Part shown: one piece after another, positions 1-12,872 of the stretch
Layout: the number at the start of each line of letters is the position of its first letter
How positions within the stretch are numbered: the stretch's first letter is position 1
Assembly (NCBI GenBank): GCA_902616645.1
Contig: CACMTO010000005.1
Span: 20,942-84,941 of the forward strand
Source: an uncultured Pelagibacteraceae bacterium
GTDB lineage: Bacteria > Pseudomonadota > Alphaproteobacteria > Pelagibacterales > Pelagibacteraceae
Direction of reading: 5' to 3'
Length of the DNA stretch: 64,000 bases
The notes under the pieces: model-generated
The model's database searches: none
What the model was told of the DNA's origin: nothing
The model's input: only the letters and a program-made list of their open reading frames with translations
Position numbers and translations under genes: made by a program

Positions 1-44
1 CCAAAAGTTTTCATAAAAACACCAACTTTTTCAAAATTTGTCAT
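1..44 (-). CDS. 5' end of a leftward gene (partial)
   Basis: Reading leftward from 44, an ATG opens a frame MTNFEKVGVFMKTF that runs off the window edge without a stop. An AGGAG ribosome-binding site lies five bases upstream of the ATG, which supports a real start. The gene is divergent from fumC, so the 52 bases between the two starts should hold both promoters. The start vaguely recalls nucleotide pyrophosphohydrolase-family N-termini, but 14 residues are too few to assign a family. Confidence 0.55.
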   Translation of the reverse strand, partial: MTNFEKVGVFMKTF

Positions 45-75
45 TTTGCTCCTATAAGTTATGAAATTTTTAATA

Positions 76-81
76 TATAAT
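76..81 (+). promoter_or_regulatory. Candidate -10 box for fumC
   Basis: A perfect TATAAT ends 15 bases before the fumC ATG. No convincing -35 hexamer is visible. The implied transcript would have a leader of only about ten bases and no Shine-Dalgarno sequence is seen. In such A+T-rich DNA a TATAAT can occur by chance. Confidence 0.3.
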
Positions 82-96
82 TAATATCATTTATCA

Positions 97-1485
97 ATGA
101 AATTTAGAAAAGAATTTGACAGCATAGGTTCAATAAATGTGCCAGCAGAAAAATATTGGGGTGCATCAACTCAAAGATCAAAAAAATACTTTGATATAGG
201 TGAATTCTTAGTAAGACCAATATTGGTTAAGTCTATTGCAATAATAAAAAAAGCTGCCGCAAAAGTTCACTTGAAAGAAAAACAAATTTCATCAAATATA
301 TCAATGGCAATTATTAAGGCCTCAAACGAAATAATTTCTGGAAAACTAGATGAACATTTTCCTCTCAAAGTCTGGCAAACAGGTTCTGGGACACAAACAA
401 ATATGAACGTAAATGAGGTGATATCTAATAGAGCTATCGAAATTTTAAGAGGAAAGAAAGGTTCAAAAAATCCTGTACATCCTAATGATCATGTTAATAA
501 ATCACAATCTACTAATGATGTTTTTCCTACTGCGATGCATATAGCTATTGCTCTTGAGACAAAAAATAAATTAATTCCATCGTTAGAATTATTAAATAAA
601 GAACTAAAGAGAAAAGTTAATAAATTTAAAAGTATTGTTAAAGTTGGAAGAACTCATCTTCAAGATGCTACACCGCTGTCTTTAGGTCAAGAATTCTCCG
701 GATATCAATCTCAACTTAATGAATGTATTTCTAGAATTAAAAATGCTTTAAATGAAATTTATTATTTAGCTCAAGGAGGAACAGCAGTTGGAACCGGAAT
801 TAATAGCAAAAAAGGTTTTGATAAAAAGATTATAAAAGAGATTAAAAAGATTACAAAATTACCTTTTAAACCCTCCAAAAATAAATTTGCTGCTTTAGCC
901 GCACACGATGAAATTGTGAATTTTTCTGGAACACTAAATACTACAGCAGTATGTTTAATGAAAATTGCAAATGATATAAGGTTTTTAGGGTCTGGCCCTA
1001 GAGCTGGCTATGGCGAACTTATTTTACCAGCTAATGAACCTGGATCATCAATTATGCCAGGAAAGGTCAATCCCACTCAATCTGAAGCAGTTACTATGGT
1101 TTGTGTAAAGGTAATTGGGAATCACAATGGAATTACTATGGCCGGATCTCATGGTCATTTCGAACTAAATGTATTCAAACCACTAATTGCTCATAATATT
1201 TTACAATCAATAGATTTGTTAGCAGATAGTACTAAAAATTTTGCTCTATATTGTATTAAAGGTTTGAAAGCTGACAGAGAAAAAATAAGCAAATATTTAA
1301 ATGACTCTCTTATGCTTGTAACAGCACTAGCCCCACACATTGGATATGATAATGCTGCAAAAATTGCTAAGAAAGCACATAAAAATAAAACTACCTTGAA
1401 AACTGAGGTTTTAAAAACAGGATTAATTAATGAAAAACAATATGATAAAATAGTTGATCCAAAAAAAATGATTTATCCAGCATAA
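97..1485 (+). CDS. fumC: Fumarate hydratase class II
   Basis: Converts fumarate to L-malate in the TCA cycle, in the cytoplasm, without an iron-sulfur cluster. The 462-residue length is normal for class II fumarase. Visible family motifs are TGSGTQTNMNVNEV (substrate binding), a Ser-rich block around SQSTND, GRTHLQDATP, and the fumarase/aspartase signature GSSIMPGKVNP on the mobile catalytic loop. Argininosuccinate lyase and aspartase share the signature, but the TGSGTQ segment favours fumarase. The 3' end overlaps the convergent AsmA-like gene by 13 bases, so neither gene has room for an independent terminator. No frameshift is seen. Confidence 0.95.
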   Translation: MKFRKEFDSIGSINVPAEKYWGASTQRSKKYFDIGEFLVRPILVKSIAIIKKAAAKVHLKEKQISSNISMAIIKASNEIISGKLDEHFPLKVWQTGSGTQTNMNVNEVISNRAIEILRGKKGSKNPVHPNDHVNKSQSTNDVFPTAMHIAIALETKNKLIPSLELLNKELKRKVNKFKSIVKVGRTHLQDATPLSLGQEFSGYQSQLNECISRIKNALNEIYYLAQGGTAVGTGINSKKGFDKKIIKEIKKITKLPFKPSKNKFAALAAHDEIVNFSGTLNTTAVCLMKIANDIRFLGSGPRAGYGELILPANEPGSSIMPGKVNPTQSEAVTMVCVKVIGNHNGITMAGSHGHFELNVFKPLIAHNILQSIDLLADSTKNFALYCIKGLKADREKISKYLNDSLMLVTALAPHIGYDNAAKIAKKAHKNKTTLKTEVLKTGLINEKQYDKIVDPKKMIYPA

Positions 1486-2969
1486 CTTTTAAAAAAACTA
1501 CTTATGAAATTCGTAAAAGTGATCCTGTTAAATTCATTTCCCTTCTTTAGATTATAATTAAAAATAAATTCATCTATATTTTCATTAGATTTTTTATCGA
1601 TGATAATGTTATCAAAACTTGTTTCATTCTGTGTAAGATTATGAACGAAATCAAACTCTATTTCTTTAATCGATTTTCTATAATTTTTATTTACTTGAAA
1701 TGATCTATAAAAATTATCTATATCAATCATATCTAATTTTACCTTACCAACAATAATAATATCATTGTCAATATCACTTATTATACAGTCTTTTAGAGTA
1801 ATCTTTAAATCGTCTTTCCAAAAAATATTTGAATTAGTAAGGCTAATATATCCTTCTTCAATACCAATTTTTAAAGATAAGTTATTTAACTCTCTCACAT
1901 TTACAACATCTTTAACATTTAAGTTTACGTTAACGTTTAAATTTATATTATTAAATAATTGTGACTTAATTAAATCATAAAAAATTGAGTCATCATTTAA
2001 CAAGTTTTTAAAGCTCAATCCTTCATAATTAAAATTAGATGAAAAATAAAAAGGTTTAAAATCTATAAAACCATTGTAATTATTCTTATTTTTTTTTGAA
2101 AAGAAATTTAATGAATTTTTTTTTACTTGATAATTCAACGATGTACTTTTACTGATGAATATAATATCTAAAAGCCCTTTCTTTACCTCATTATCATAAT
2201 CTGTCTCACTATCAATATTTAGTCTTATTTTTTTCGAATTAAAATTTATTAAAATTTTTTTATTAAATTTATCATTTTTAATTGTAAGTTTGTAAGGAAT
2301 TTTAAATACTTCATTTTTTGAAACTAAGAGATTTTGAAAATTATTGTAGTCGTAATAGAATTCACCGTTCTTTATTTTGTTAATAAATAAAACTTCATTT
2401 TCCTCATTCTTAAAAAAAATTTTACTTTGTTTAAAAATTATTTTATTTGAGTTTGGTGGAGTTTTTAGAAGATTTTCAAAAAAAAATAAATCATTTAAAT
2501 AAACATTGAAGTCTGTCTTATCAAAAACTAAATCTTTTATATCTATACCATCATTCTCAAATGAAAAAAATTGACCTATTCCAATAAAAACTTTTAGTGT
2601 TTTGCTTGACCCGATTTTTTTTCCATTTCTAACAATTGATAAATTGTTGGAAAAAAAATGTGGTTTTGGTAATAACCCATAATTAAGCTGTTCATTGAAT
2701 TTTACCTTTACACCATAATTTTTATTAATTTGATTCTTTATTTGAGTTTGGATGACATTTTTATCGTAGAAAGTGGGAATCAAAAAATAAGATAGTGTCA
2801 AAATAACAACTGCTCCTATAATCAAAATAAGTCTATTTTCCTTATTAAGTAAAATTTCTTTATAGTTTGACTTTAAATATTTTATTTTGTTAAAATTTCT
2901 TTCTATAAAGTCATTTATATATAAAATTTGTTTTTTAATTTTTTTATTAAATAAATTAAAATTACTCAT
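1473..2969 (-). CDS. AsmA-like envelope protein
   Basis: A 498-residue protein with a basic cytoplasmic N-terminus, one membrane segment at about residues 48-68, and a long periplasmic part rich in Asn, Phe and beta-type sequence. The segment right after the membrane anchor (a PTFYDKNVIQTQI-type stretch, then YGVKVKFNEQLNYGLLPKPHF) resembles the N-terminal module of AsmA-family proteins, which are thought to help move phospholipid toward the outer membrane. The family link is by layout and this N-terminal block; the rest is too divergent for me to place. It is divergent from uvrD with 34 bases between starts. The exact function is unknown. Confidence 0.6.
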   Translation of the reverse strand: MSNFNLFNKKIKKQILYINDFIERNFNKIKYLKSNYKEILLNKENRLILIIGAVVILTLSYFLIPTFYDKNVIQTQIKNQINKNYGVKVKFNEQLNYGLLPKPHFFSNNLSIVRNGKKIGSSKTLKVFIGIGQFFSFENDGIDIKDLVFDKTDFNVYLNDLFFFENLLKTPPNSNKIIFKQSKIFFKNEENEVLFINKIKNGEFYYDYNNFQNLLVSKNEVFKIPYKLTIKNDKFNKKILINFNSKKIRLNIDSETDYDNEVKKGLLDIIFISKSTSLNYQVKKNSLNFFSKKNKNNYNGFIDFKPFYFSSNFNYEGLSFKNLLNDDSIFYDLIKSQLFNNINLNVNVNLNVKDVVNVRELNNLSLKIGIEEGYISLTNSNIFWKDDLKITLKDCIISDIDNDIIIVGKVKLDMIDIDNFYRSFQVNKNYRKSIKEIEFDFVHNLTQNETSFDNIIIDKKSNENIDEFIFNYNLKKGNEFNRITFTNFISSFFKSYAG

Positions 2970-3003
2970 AGTAATTAGAACAATTTATAATTAAATATTT
3001 CAA

Positions 3004-5033
3004 ATGGTAAACTACGAATATTTAAAAAATTTAAATAAAGCACAGAAAGAGGCTGTGATGTATCTTGATGGGCCTCTTCTTATAGTTGCAGGAGCAGGAT
3101 CTGGAAAAACAAAGGTTCTAACCTCTAGAATCGCAAATATCATTAGAGAGAAAAAAGCATATCCTAATCAAATTCTATCAGTAACATTTACAAATAAAGC
3201 AGCCAAAGAAATGCAGACTAGAGTAAGTAAATTACTTGGATCTTCAGCAACTAGCTTATCCTGGTTAGGCACATTTCACTCTATTTGCGCAAAATTATTA
3301 AGAAAGCATGCTCCAGCAGTTGGTTTAAACTCAAATTTTACAATTATAGACACAGATGATCAGATCAGACTTATTAAAAATATTTGTAAAGCAGAAAACA
3401 TTGATATTAAGCAATTGGCCCCAAGATATATATTGGCGATAATAGATAGATGGAAAAATAAAGGTTATTATCCTAATGAAGTTAAGATTAATTATAAAGA
3501 TATATACGAAAAAAATATACTACCTATTTACAAAATCTATCAACAAAAACTAATCGCTCTTAATTCTTGTGATTTTGGTGACCTAATTCTTCATGTTGTA
3601 AAAATTTTTGAAAAAAATGATGATATAAAGAATATTTATTCTAAAAATTTTAAATATATTTTAGTAGACGAATATCAAGATACAAATTTTATTCAAAGTA
3701 AATGGTTAAAATTATTGTCTGAAAAGAACATGAATATATGTTGTGTTGGAGACGACGATCAATCAATTTATAGTTGGAGAGGTGCTGAAATCAAAAATTT
3801 TTTAGAATTTGATAGCGTTTATAAGAACACAAAAGTAATTAGGCTTGAAGAAAATTACAGATCTTCACAAAATATTTTATCTGTTGCATCTAATCTAATT
3901 TCAAATAACCAAAACAGAGTTGGAAAAACATTAAAAGCAACTTTGGAGGAAGGAGATTTAGTAAAACTTAATTGTTTTAAAAACGGCAAAGATGAAGCAA
4001 CAGGAATTTCTGATGAAATAGAAAATATTAAGAAGAAAATTTCTTTTAATAATATCGCAATACTTGTAAGAGCAATATTTCAAACAAGAGAATTTGAGGA
4101 AAGATTTTTGAAAATTGGAATTCCTTATAGAATATTAGGAGGAACCAAATTTTATGAGAGATCTGAAATTAAAGACTGTGTAGCTTACTTAAGACTTATA
4201 TATCAAAGTAAGGATGATTTATCTTTTGAAAGAATTATTAATAACCCAAAAAGATCTATTGGAGATAGTTCAATAAAACAAATACACGAATATGCAAAAA
4301 AAAATAATTTTAACTTAGAAAATGCCTCTAGAAAAATGATTGAGGAAAATCTAATTAAACCAAAAACTAAAATTGGTCTTACAATTTTTTTAGAACTTTT
4401 AGCTAAATGGAGAAATGATTTAAATATAAAAAAAATTAATCATGTTAAACTTTTACAAACTGTTTTAGATGAGTCAGGATATTCTTCTATGTTGAAACAA
4501 AAAAAAGATATTGAGAGTGATAATAGATTGGAAAATATAAAGGAACTTTTAAGTGCAATGAAAGAGTTTGACAATTTGGAAAGTTTTTTAGAACATGTTT
4601 CACTAGCCACATCTATCGATCAAGAATGGGATGGTGAAAAAGTTAATATGATGACAATGCATGCTGCGAAAGGGTTAGAGTTCAAGGCAGTCTTTTTACC
4701 TGGATGGGAGGAGGGACTTTTCCCTCACCAAAAATCAATCGAGGAAAAAGGTCAAAGCGGCTTAGAGGAAGAGAGAAGATTAGCTTATGTCGGGATTACA
4801 AGAGCAAAAGAAAAAGCTTACATATCTTTTTCTATGAATAGATTTTATCAGGGCGATTGGATAGATAGTATGGCATCAAGATTTATAGACGAACTTCCAG
4901 AGAAATTCTTAGAAAAAAATTCGTTTTTTAATGAAAGTAAAGATGATGAAGTTGATTTTGAGTTTAATCAAGACTTTGATCAAGAGGATAATATAAGGAG
5001 TCCTGGATGGATTAGATATCAAAAAAGATTAAA

Positions 5034-5037
<4 letters not shown>
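3004..5037 (+). CDS. uvrD: DNA helicase UvrD/PcrA (superfamily 1)
   Basis: A 3'-5' DNA helicase acting in nucleotide excision repair, mismatch repair and removal of recombination filaments. The 677 residues carry the full superfamily 1A set: Walker A AGAGSGKT near the start, TFTNKAAKEMQTR (Ia), VDEYQDTN (Walker B), GDDDQSIYSWRGA (III), LEENYRSS (IV), TMHAAKGLEFKAVFLPG (V) and RLAYVGITRAKE (VI). Length fits UvrD/PcrA rather than RecB or Rep-like forms, though Rep cannot be wholly excluded by motifs. The stop codon overlaps the start of the following aminopeptidase (ATGA), so the two are probably translationally coupled. uvrB, uvrC and ligA are also in this window. Confidence 0.93.
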
Positions 5038-8741
<3,704 letters not shown>

Positions 8742-8744
8742 TTA

Positions 8745-9587
8745 TTAAAATAAGGATCTAATTCTATCTAATAATTTATTCTTATTTTCTTTCTGATTTT
8801 CGCTCTTTTCTTTTTTAATTAAAGAATAATCTTTATTAAATACCTTATATGATTCCTCATACCACTCACTTGATTGGTAATTATATCCAAGAATTTTTGC
8901 AAATTTTTTAGACTCATTCTCTAAACCAATCAAGTAATATACCTCAACTAGTCTATGTAATGCTTCCTCTATATAAATAGTTGTTTCGTATTTAGTTACC
9001 ACAGTATTAAGTCTATTTATTGCGGCAATCCATTTTTCTTTTTTAATATAGTGACGTGCTAAATATATTTCTTTTGCAGCTAAGATATCCTGTATTAATT
9101 CTAATTTGTATTTTCCATCTAAAGCATAATCTGAATCTGGATATTTGTTCACGATTAAGGTAAAAAATTTTTTTGCTTCTATGAGAGGTCTCAAATCTTT
9201 TTTTTCATCAATAATGCTGTCATAATAATTCATTGCTAATAAATAATATGCATAATCTAAATTTTTATATTTTGGATATAATTTGATAAATCTTTTAAGC
9301 TCATTAATTGAGTTAGAATAATAGGCTTGAGTCCAATAGGCATAAGCCGCCATAAGGGAAGATCTCGGAGCCCAATCAGATTGAGGGTATAATAGTTCAG
9401 CTTCATTAAATTTTTTTGTAGCATAAAGAACATCTCCTTTTTCCAGAGCAGCTACACCTGAATTATAAGCCTCTATCATTTGCTCCTCTAAGCTATCTCC
9501 TTGAACTTTTGTGATAATCTGCTCATTTTTTTTTGAACAAGAGTAAAATAAAAAAATAAGTGCAATTATTAAAAAAAACCTAATCAT
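8745..9587 (-). CDS. bamD: Outer membrane assembly lipoprotein BamD
   Basis: Lipoprotein subunit of the BAM complex that folds beta-barrel proteins into the outer membrane. Residues 1-17 form a lipoprotein signal peptide with lipobox LFYSC, making Cys17 the lipid-modified N-terminus. The mature part contains TPR-type repeats, visible as DWAPRSSLMAAYAYW, YYSNSINELKRFIKLYP and DYALDGKYKLELI, matching the ComL/YfiO family. The 280-residue length is slightly longer than the E. coli form, with a Lys-rich C-terminal tail. It lies 41 bases after lpxC and 3 bases before ligA. Confidence 0.92.
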   Translation of the reverse strand: MIRFFLIIALIFLFYSCSKKNEQIITKVQGDSLEEQMIEAYNSGVAALEKGDVLYATKKFNEAELLYPQSDWAPRSSLMAAYAYWTQAYYSNSINELKRFIKLYPKYKNLDYAYYLLAMNYYDSIIDEKKDLRPLIEAKKFFTLIVNKYPDSDYALDGKYKLELIQDILAAKEIYLARHYIKKEKWIAAINRLNTVVTKYETTIYIEEALHRLVEVYYLIGLENESKKFAKILGYNYQSSEWYEESYKVFNKDYSLIKKEKSENQKENKNKLLDRIRSLF

Positions 9588-9628
9588 TTAATTTTTTATT
9601 TATCAGTTTTTTTATGAAAACTAAACTA

Positions 9629-10549
9629 TTAAGCTATAGATCTTAGATGACTTCTATTTAAAATAGTATTAGGGATAACTTTTTCTCCAATTTCAATTAC
9701 TGAAAAATTATTATTATCACTAAATAATTTTCTAAGTAATTGATTGGTTAAGGAATGTCCCCCTTGAGAACACTTGATATTTCCAATTATTCTATATCCT
9801 GAGAGATATAAATCACCTAAACAGTCTAAGATTTTGTGATTTACAAATTCTTTCTCATTTCTTAATTTTTCTTTATTTAAAATTTCATTATCTTTCACAA
9901 CTATTGCATTATCTAAAGAACCACCTAATGCTAAGTTAGATGATCTAAGTTTTTCAATATCTTCATATAGACAGAAGGTTCTTGAATTAAATATATCTGT
10001 TAAATTTGATTTATACATGTCAACAACATTTCTTTGATTACTAATTAACTCATTTGCATATTTGATTTCAAAATCAACTTCTAAACTAATCTTACTAGGT
10101 TTTATGGATATAGTTTTATGTTTCTCTTGATGTTTAACTTCTTTTTCAATTTTAATTATCTTAATTGGTACATCGCTAGTTTGTATTCCAACTTTCAAAA
10201 TTTCTTCTACAAAAATTCTTGCAGATCCGTCTAAAATTGGTACTTCTTTATTGTTAATTTCAATAAAAGCATTATCAATTCCAAGACCAAAAAGTGCACC
10301 CATCAAATGTTCAATTGTTGATACTGAAACACCATTATCATTAGTAATTGTGGTGCAAAATGATGCACTACTCACATTATATACATTTGGTATTACAATA
10401 TTATTCTTATTTATATCGACTCTTTTAAAATAAATTCCTGTGTTTGGTTTAGCAGGATTTAAAGTCATTGAAACTTTTTTACCAGAATGAAGGCCTATAC
10501 CATCGAACTTAATACTTTTTTTAATAGTGTTTTGACTTAATCTTGACAT
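9629..10549 (-). CDS. lpxC: UDP-3-O-acyl-N-acetylglucosamine deacetylase LpxC
   Basis: Zinc amidase that carries out the committed step of lipid A synthesis, so the cell has a lipopolysaccharide-type outer membrane. All zinc-binding residues appear: His in STIEHLMGALFGLGIDN, then His and Asp in VNHKILDCLGDLYLSG, plus the catalytic His in GGHSLTNQLLRKL. The 306-residue length is normal. In the usual dcw order lpxC follows ftsZ. Here it follows the shortened ftsA-like gene across a 64-base gap, marking where ftsZ would normally be. Confidence 0.95.
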   Translation of the reverse strand: MSRLSQNTIKKSIKFDGIGLHSGKKVSMTLNPAKPNTGIYFKRVDINKNNIVIPNVYNVSSASFCTTITNDNGVSVSTIEHLMGALFGLGIDNAFIEINNKEVPILDGSARIFVEEILKVGIQTSDVPIKIIKIEKEVKHQEKHKTISIKPSKISLEVDFEIKYANELISNQRNVVDMYKSNLTDIFNSRTFCLYEDIEKLRSSNLALGGSLDNAIVVKDNEILNKEKLRNEKEFVNHKILDCLGDLYLSGYRIIGNIKCSQGGHSLTNQLLRKLFSDNNNFSVIEIGEKVIPNTILNRSHLRSIA

Positions 10550-10613
10550 AGTGAAAGATGTAATAGAAATTTCAAAATATTAAAAACAACAAATGTTACG
10601 AGAAAATACAATC
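10550..10613. other. Gap where ftsZ would normally lie
   Basis: These 64 bases separate the ftsA-like gene from lpxC. Nearly every other junction in the block is three bases or an overlap. No open reading frame, terminator hairpin or ftsZ remnant is visible in it. It may hold a secondary promoter for lpxC-bamD-ligA, but I see no convincing -35/-10 pair. Confidence 0.5.
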
Positions 10614-11315
10614 TCAGCTTAATAAATTAAAAAATTTTTCAAAAAAACCTTGTTTTTTCTTACTTTTAAGGGTCAAAACTACCTCATTTGGATTAAGACC
10701 ATCTTTTAATTTTTGAGCCATTAAGAAAAAATCTTTCTCATTTTCATCTAAAAATTTTTTTATATAACTTACACAAAAAATTTGATTAAGAGATATTTGA
10801 TACTTTTTTAAAATTTTTTCTAGTTCAATTATGAAATTATTTCCTAGGCAAATAAATTTTACATCAATTGAAAATTGATTACCATTTAAATTATGAGGTA
10901 AATTTGAAAAGTTTTGATTATCAATTTTATAATTATCAACCAACATGTGAATTATTTTTTGATTATTAAAAGTTTTTTTCGTGCAATCTTTTGCTTCATT
11001 AAGTAGAAAATTTAAATTCTCTCTGATAACCATACTTTCAAAATTGTTTTTTTTTACCGATATTCGAAATATCAAAAAAATATCTAAATCTATCAAAATA
11101 GAAATTTTCTCAACAAATTTTTTTAACAATTTTTCAATCTTAAAAATATTTTCATTAATGAAATAGTCTATCTCTTCTAACGGTAATTTACTAAATTCTT
11201 TTTTAAGTATTAGTTCCTTTAAATAAATTCTTTTTTGTGAACTTGTATAAACTGAAATAACCAATTTTTTTTTATTTATTAAAAGATATGTATTATGATC
11301 TAAATTATTTTCCAT
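10614..11315 (-). CDS. ftsA: Shortened FtsA-like division protein lacking the ATPase half
   Basis: The gene sits in the ftsA slot after ftsQ but encodes 233 residues instead of about 410-430. Residues 121-193 match the FtsA 1C region in order: IIHMLVDNYKIDNQ (compare E. coli LHVIPQEYAIDYQ), NLNGNQFSIDVKFICLGNN (GLSGVRMQAKVHLITCHND) and KYQISLNQIFCVSYIKKFL (RCGLKVDQLIFAGLASSYS). FtsA would then enter the DIGGGT phosphate-2 loop and domains 2A/2B; this protein has a short basic linker and ends in GFFEKFFNLLS, resembling the FtsA membrane-targeting amphipathic helix. The N-terminal LVISVYTSS lacks the phosphate-1 DxGT motif. It is therefore unlikely to bind ATP or polymerise like actin. It overlaps the ftsQ stop by 11 bases. 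The alignment was done by eye. Confidence 0.6.
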   Translation of the reverse strand: MENNLDHNTYLLINKKKLVISVYTSSQKRIYLKELILKKEFSKLPLEEIDYFINENIFKIEKLLKKFVEKISILIDLDIFLIFRISVKKNNFESMVIRENLNFLLNEAKDCTKKTFNNQKIIHMLVDNYKIDNQNFSNLPHNLNGNQFSIDVKFICLGNNFIIELEKILKKYQISLNQIFCVSYIKKFLDENEKDFFLMAQKLKDGLNPNEVVLTLKSKKKQGFFEKFFNLLS

Positions 11316-11979
11316 TTATAATAATTTGGTTCGATTGTCGTAAATCTATTTCTTTAATATTTTTAAATTCTTCTTTTCTTAATACAGATTTATATAATTC
11401 TAATGCTTTTTTTACCCCTTGTTTTGGCAATTTAATTATAATTCCAGAATTTGTTTCCACATCCCATCTTCCTGAATTAAAAAAAAATAAATTTTTCAAT
11501 TCAAAATAATTTAACTTACTTTCATCAATTATTTTCTTAAGCTCAAAAAATTCTTTAATTTCAAATTTACCGAAAATAAATGGTATATTTTTTCCACCTA
11601 TGTCAACTTTTATAACCTTTCCATTTGATCCTAAATAAAAAGTATCATCAATATTTTTAACTTGAGCTAAAATTTTTGTTTTTGTTATATTTATTTTCAA
11701 TGTAGAAGGATAAATTTTGAAAATCGAGTATTTTTCAATTAAATTATTTGCACCTAAAATTTCAATTATTTCAATTTTATTAAGAAAAAGGAGATTATCA
11801 AATTTTAAAAAATCTAAGTTTTTTCTTAATTCTAAATTCTCATTATCACTTAAACCTGAAATATAGATTTGTTTTATTTTTGGATAATCAAAATCATTAA
11901 AGTTTTTGTTATTTATACTTCCTATTAAGAGAAATAAAAAAATATATAAAAAAATTTTTTTATTTATTTTTTGAGGCAT
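11305..11979 (-). CDS. ftsQ: Cell division protein FtsQ
   Basis: Bitopic divisome protein that links FtsL/FtsB to other division proteins. The 224 residues show a short basic N-terminus, a membrane segment at about residues 8-22, then a POTRA-type domain beginning IKQIYISGLSDNENLELRK. The beta-rich FtsQ domain follows, with the segment YPSTLKINITKTKILAQVK and a later WDVETNSGIIIKLP block. It is shorter than E. coli FtsQ (276). It overlaps ddl upstream by 20 bases and the ftsA-like gene downstream by 11. Identity rests on order plus the POTRA/FtsQ motifs. Confidence 0.85.
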   Translation of the reverse strand: MPQKINKKIFLYIFLFLLIGSINNKNFNDFDYPKIKQIYISGLSDNENLELRKNLDFLKFDNLLFLNKIEIIEILGANNLIEKYSIFKIYPSTLKINITKTKILAQVKNIDDTFYLGSNGKVIKVDIGGKNIPFIFGKFEIKEFFELKKIIDESKLNYFELKNLFFFNSGRWDVETNSGIIIKLPKQGVKKALELYKSVLRKEEFKNIKEIDLRQSNQIIINGK

Positions 11980-12871
11980 CCTTAATGATTAATTCTAATA
12001 ATTTAATAAAACTTATCCCGTGAAAATTAGCAATCTCTGGTACCAATGAAAGGCTTGTCATACCTGGTTGAGTATTAATTTCCAGAAGATAGAATTTTCC
12101 TTTATAGTATTTAAAATCTGACCTAGTCACACCTCTGCACCCAATTAAGTTATGTGCCTTAAATGCCAAACTCATAATTTTATCATATTTAATTTTTGGA
12201 ATTTCAACTGGAATAATATGTTTTGTCTTAGCTTTTGAATTATATTTTGCTTCGTAATCATAAAACTGTCTTTGCGGTTTTAGTTCAATTGCACCAAGTT
12301 TCTTTGATCCGATAATTGCTGCTTGGATTTCTCTCCCAGGGATGAATTGTTCTATTAAAATTTTTCTATAATTTTTCAATTTTTTTAAATTATTAAAGAT
12401 ATTTTTTTTGGAGCAAATAAAAACATTTACACTTGATCCTTCATTAATTGGCTTGATGACCACGGGAAATTTTAATCTTTTTTCGATTGAACTAATCAAG
12501 TCAATTTTAGATTTGTTAAAAAAATATAAAATATATTTAGGGGTTAATATATTATTCTTAATGAAAATTTTTTTTGATAATTCTTTATCCATTGCTATCG
12601 CTGAAGCAATAACACCTGAGTGAGTATAGGGTACTTTTGTAGTTTCTAAAATTGATTGAATATACCCATCCTCCCCAAATTGTCCGTGTAAAGCGTTAAA
12701 AATGATATTTGGTTTAAAGACTTTTATCTTATCTAGAAATTTGGAATTTGGTTCACAAATATTAACTTTATATCCATTCTTTTTTAATTCTTTAGCTACT
12801 TGTTTACCCGTATCAAGGCTGATAGCTCGTTCTTTTGATATCCCTCCAGAAATTATTAATATTTTTTTCAA
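11960..12871 (-). CDS. ddl: D-alanine--D-alanine ligase
   Basis: ATP-grasp ligase that makes D-Ala-D-Ala for the MurF reaction. The 303 residues contain the N-terminal GGISKERAISLDTG loop, the ALHGQFGEDG and PYTHSG substrate segments, and the C-terminal EINTQPGMTSLSLVPEIA motif with the metal- and phosphate-binding residues. Its length is that of DdlB-type enzymes. It starts one base after the murB stop and overlaps ftsQ by 20 bases, as in many dcw clusters. Confidence 0.95.
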   Translation of the reverse strand: MKKILIISGGISKERAISLDTGKQVAKELKKNGYKVNICEPNSKFLDKIKVFKPNIIFNALHGQFGEDGYIQSILETTKVPYTHSGVIASAIAMDKELSKKIFIKNNILTPKYILYFFNKSKIDLISSIEKRLKFPVVIKPINEGSSVNVFICSKKNIFNNLKKLKNYRKILIEQFIPGREIQAAIIGSKKLGAIELKPQRQFYDYEAKYNSKAKTKHIIPVEIPKIKYDKIMSLAFKAHNLIGCRGVTRSDFKYYKGKFYLLEINTQPGMTSLSLVPEIANFHGISFIKLLELIIKDASKNK

Positions 12872-12872
12872 T

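Noticed and set aside
10614..11315. Frameshifted full-length ftsA
   Set aside because: No 2A/2B remnants are visible in other frames between 10550 and 10700, and the frame ends in a coherent amphipathic helix, so the short form looks genuine rather than a sequencing error.
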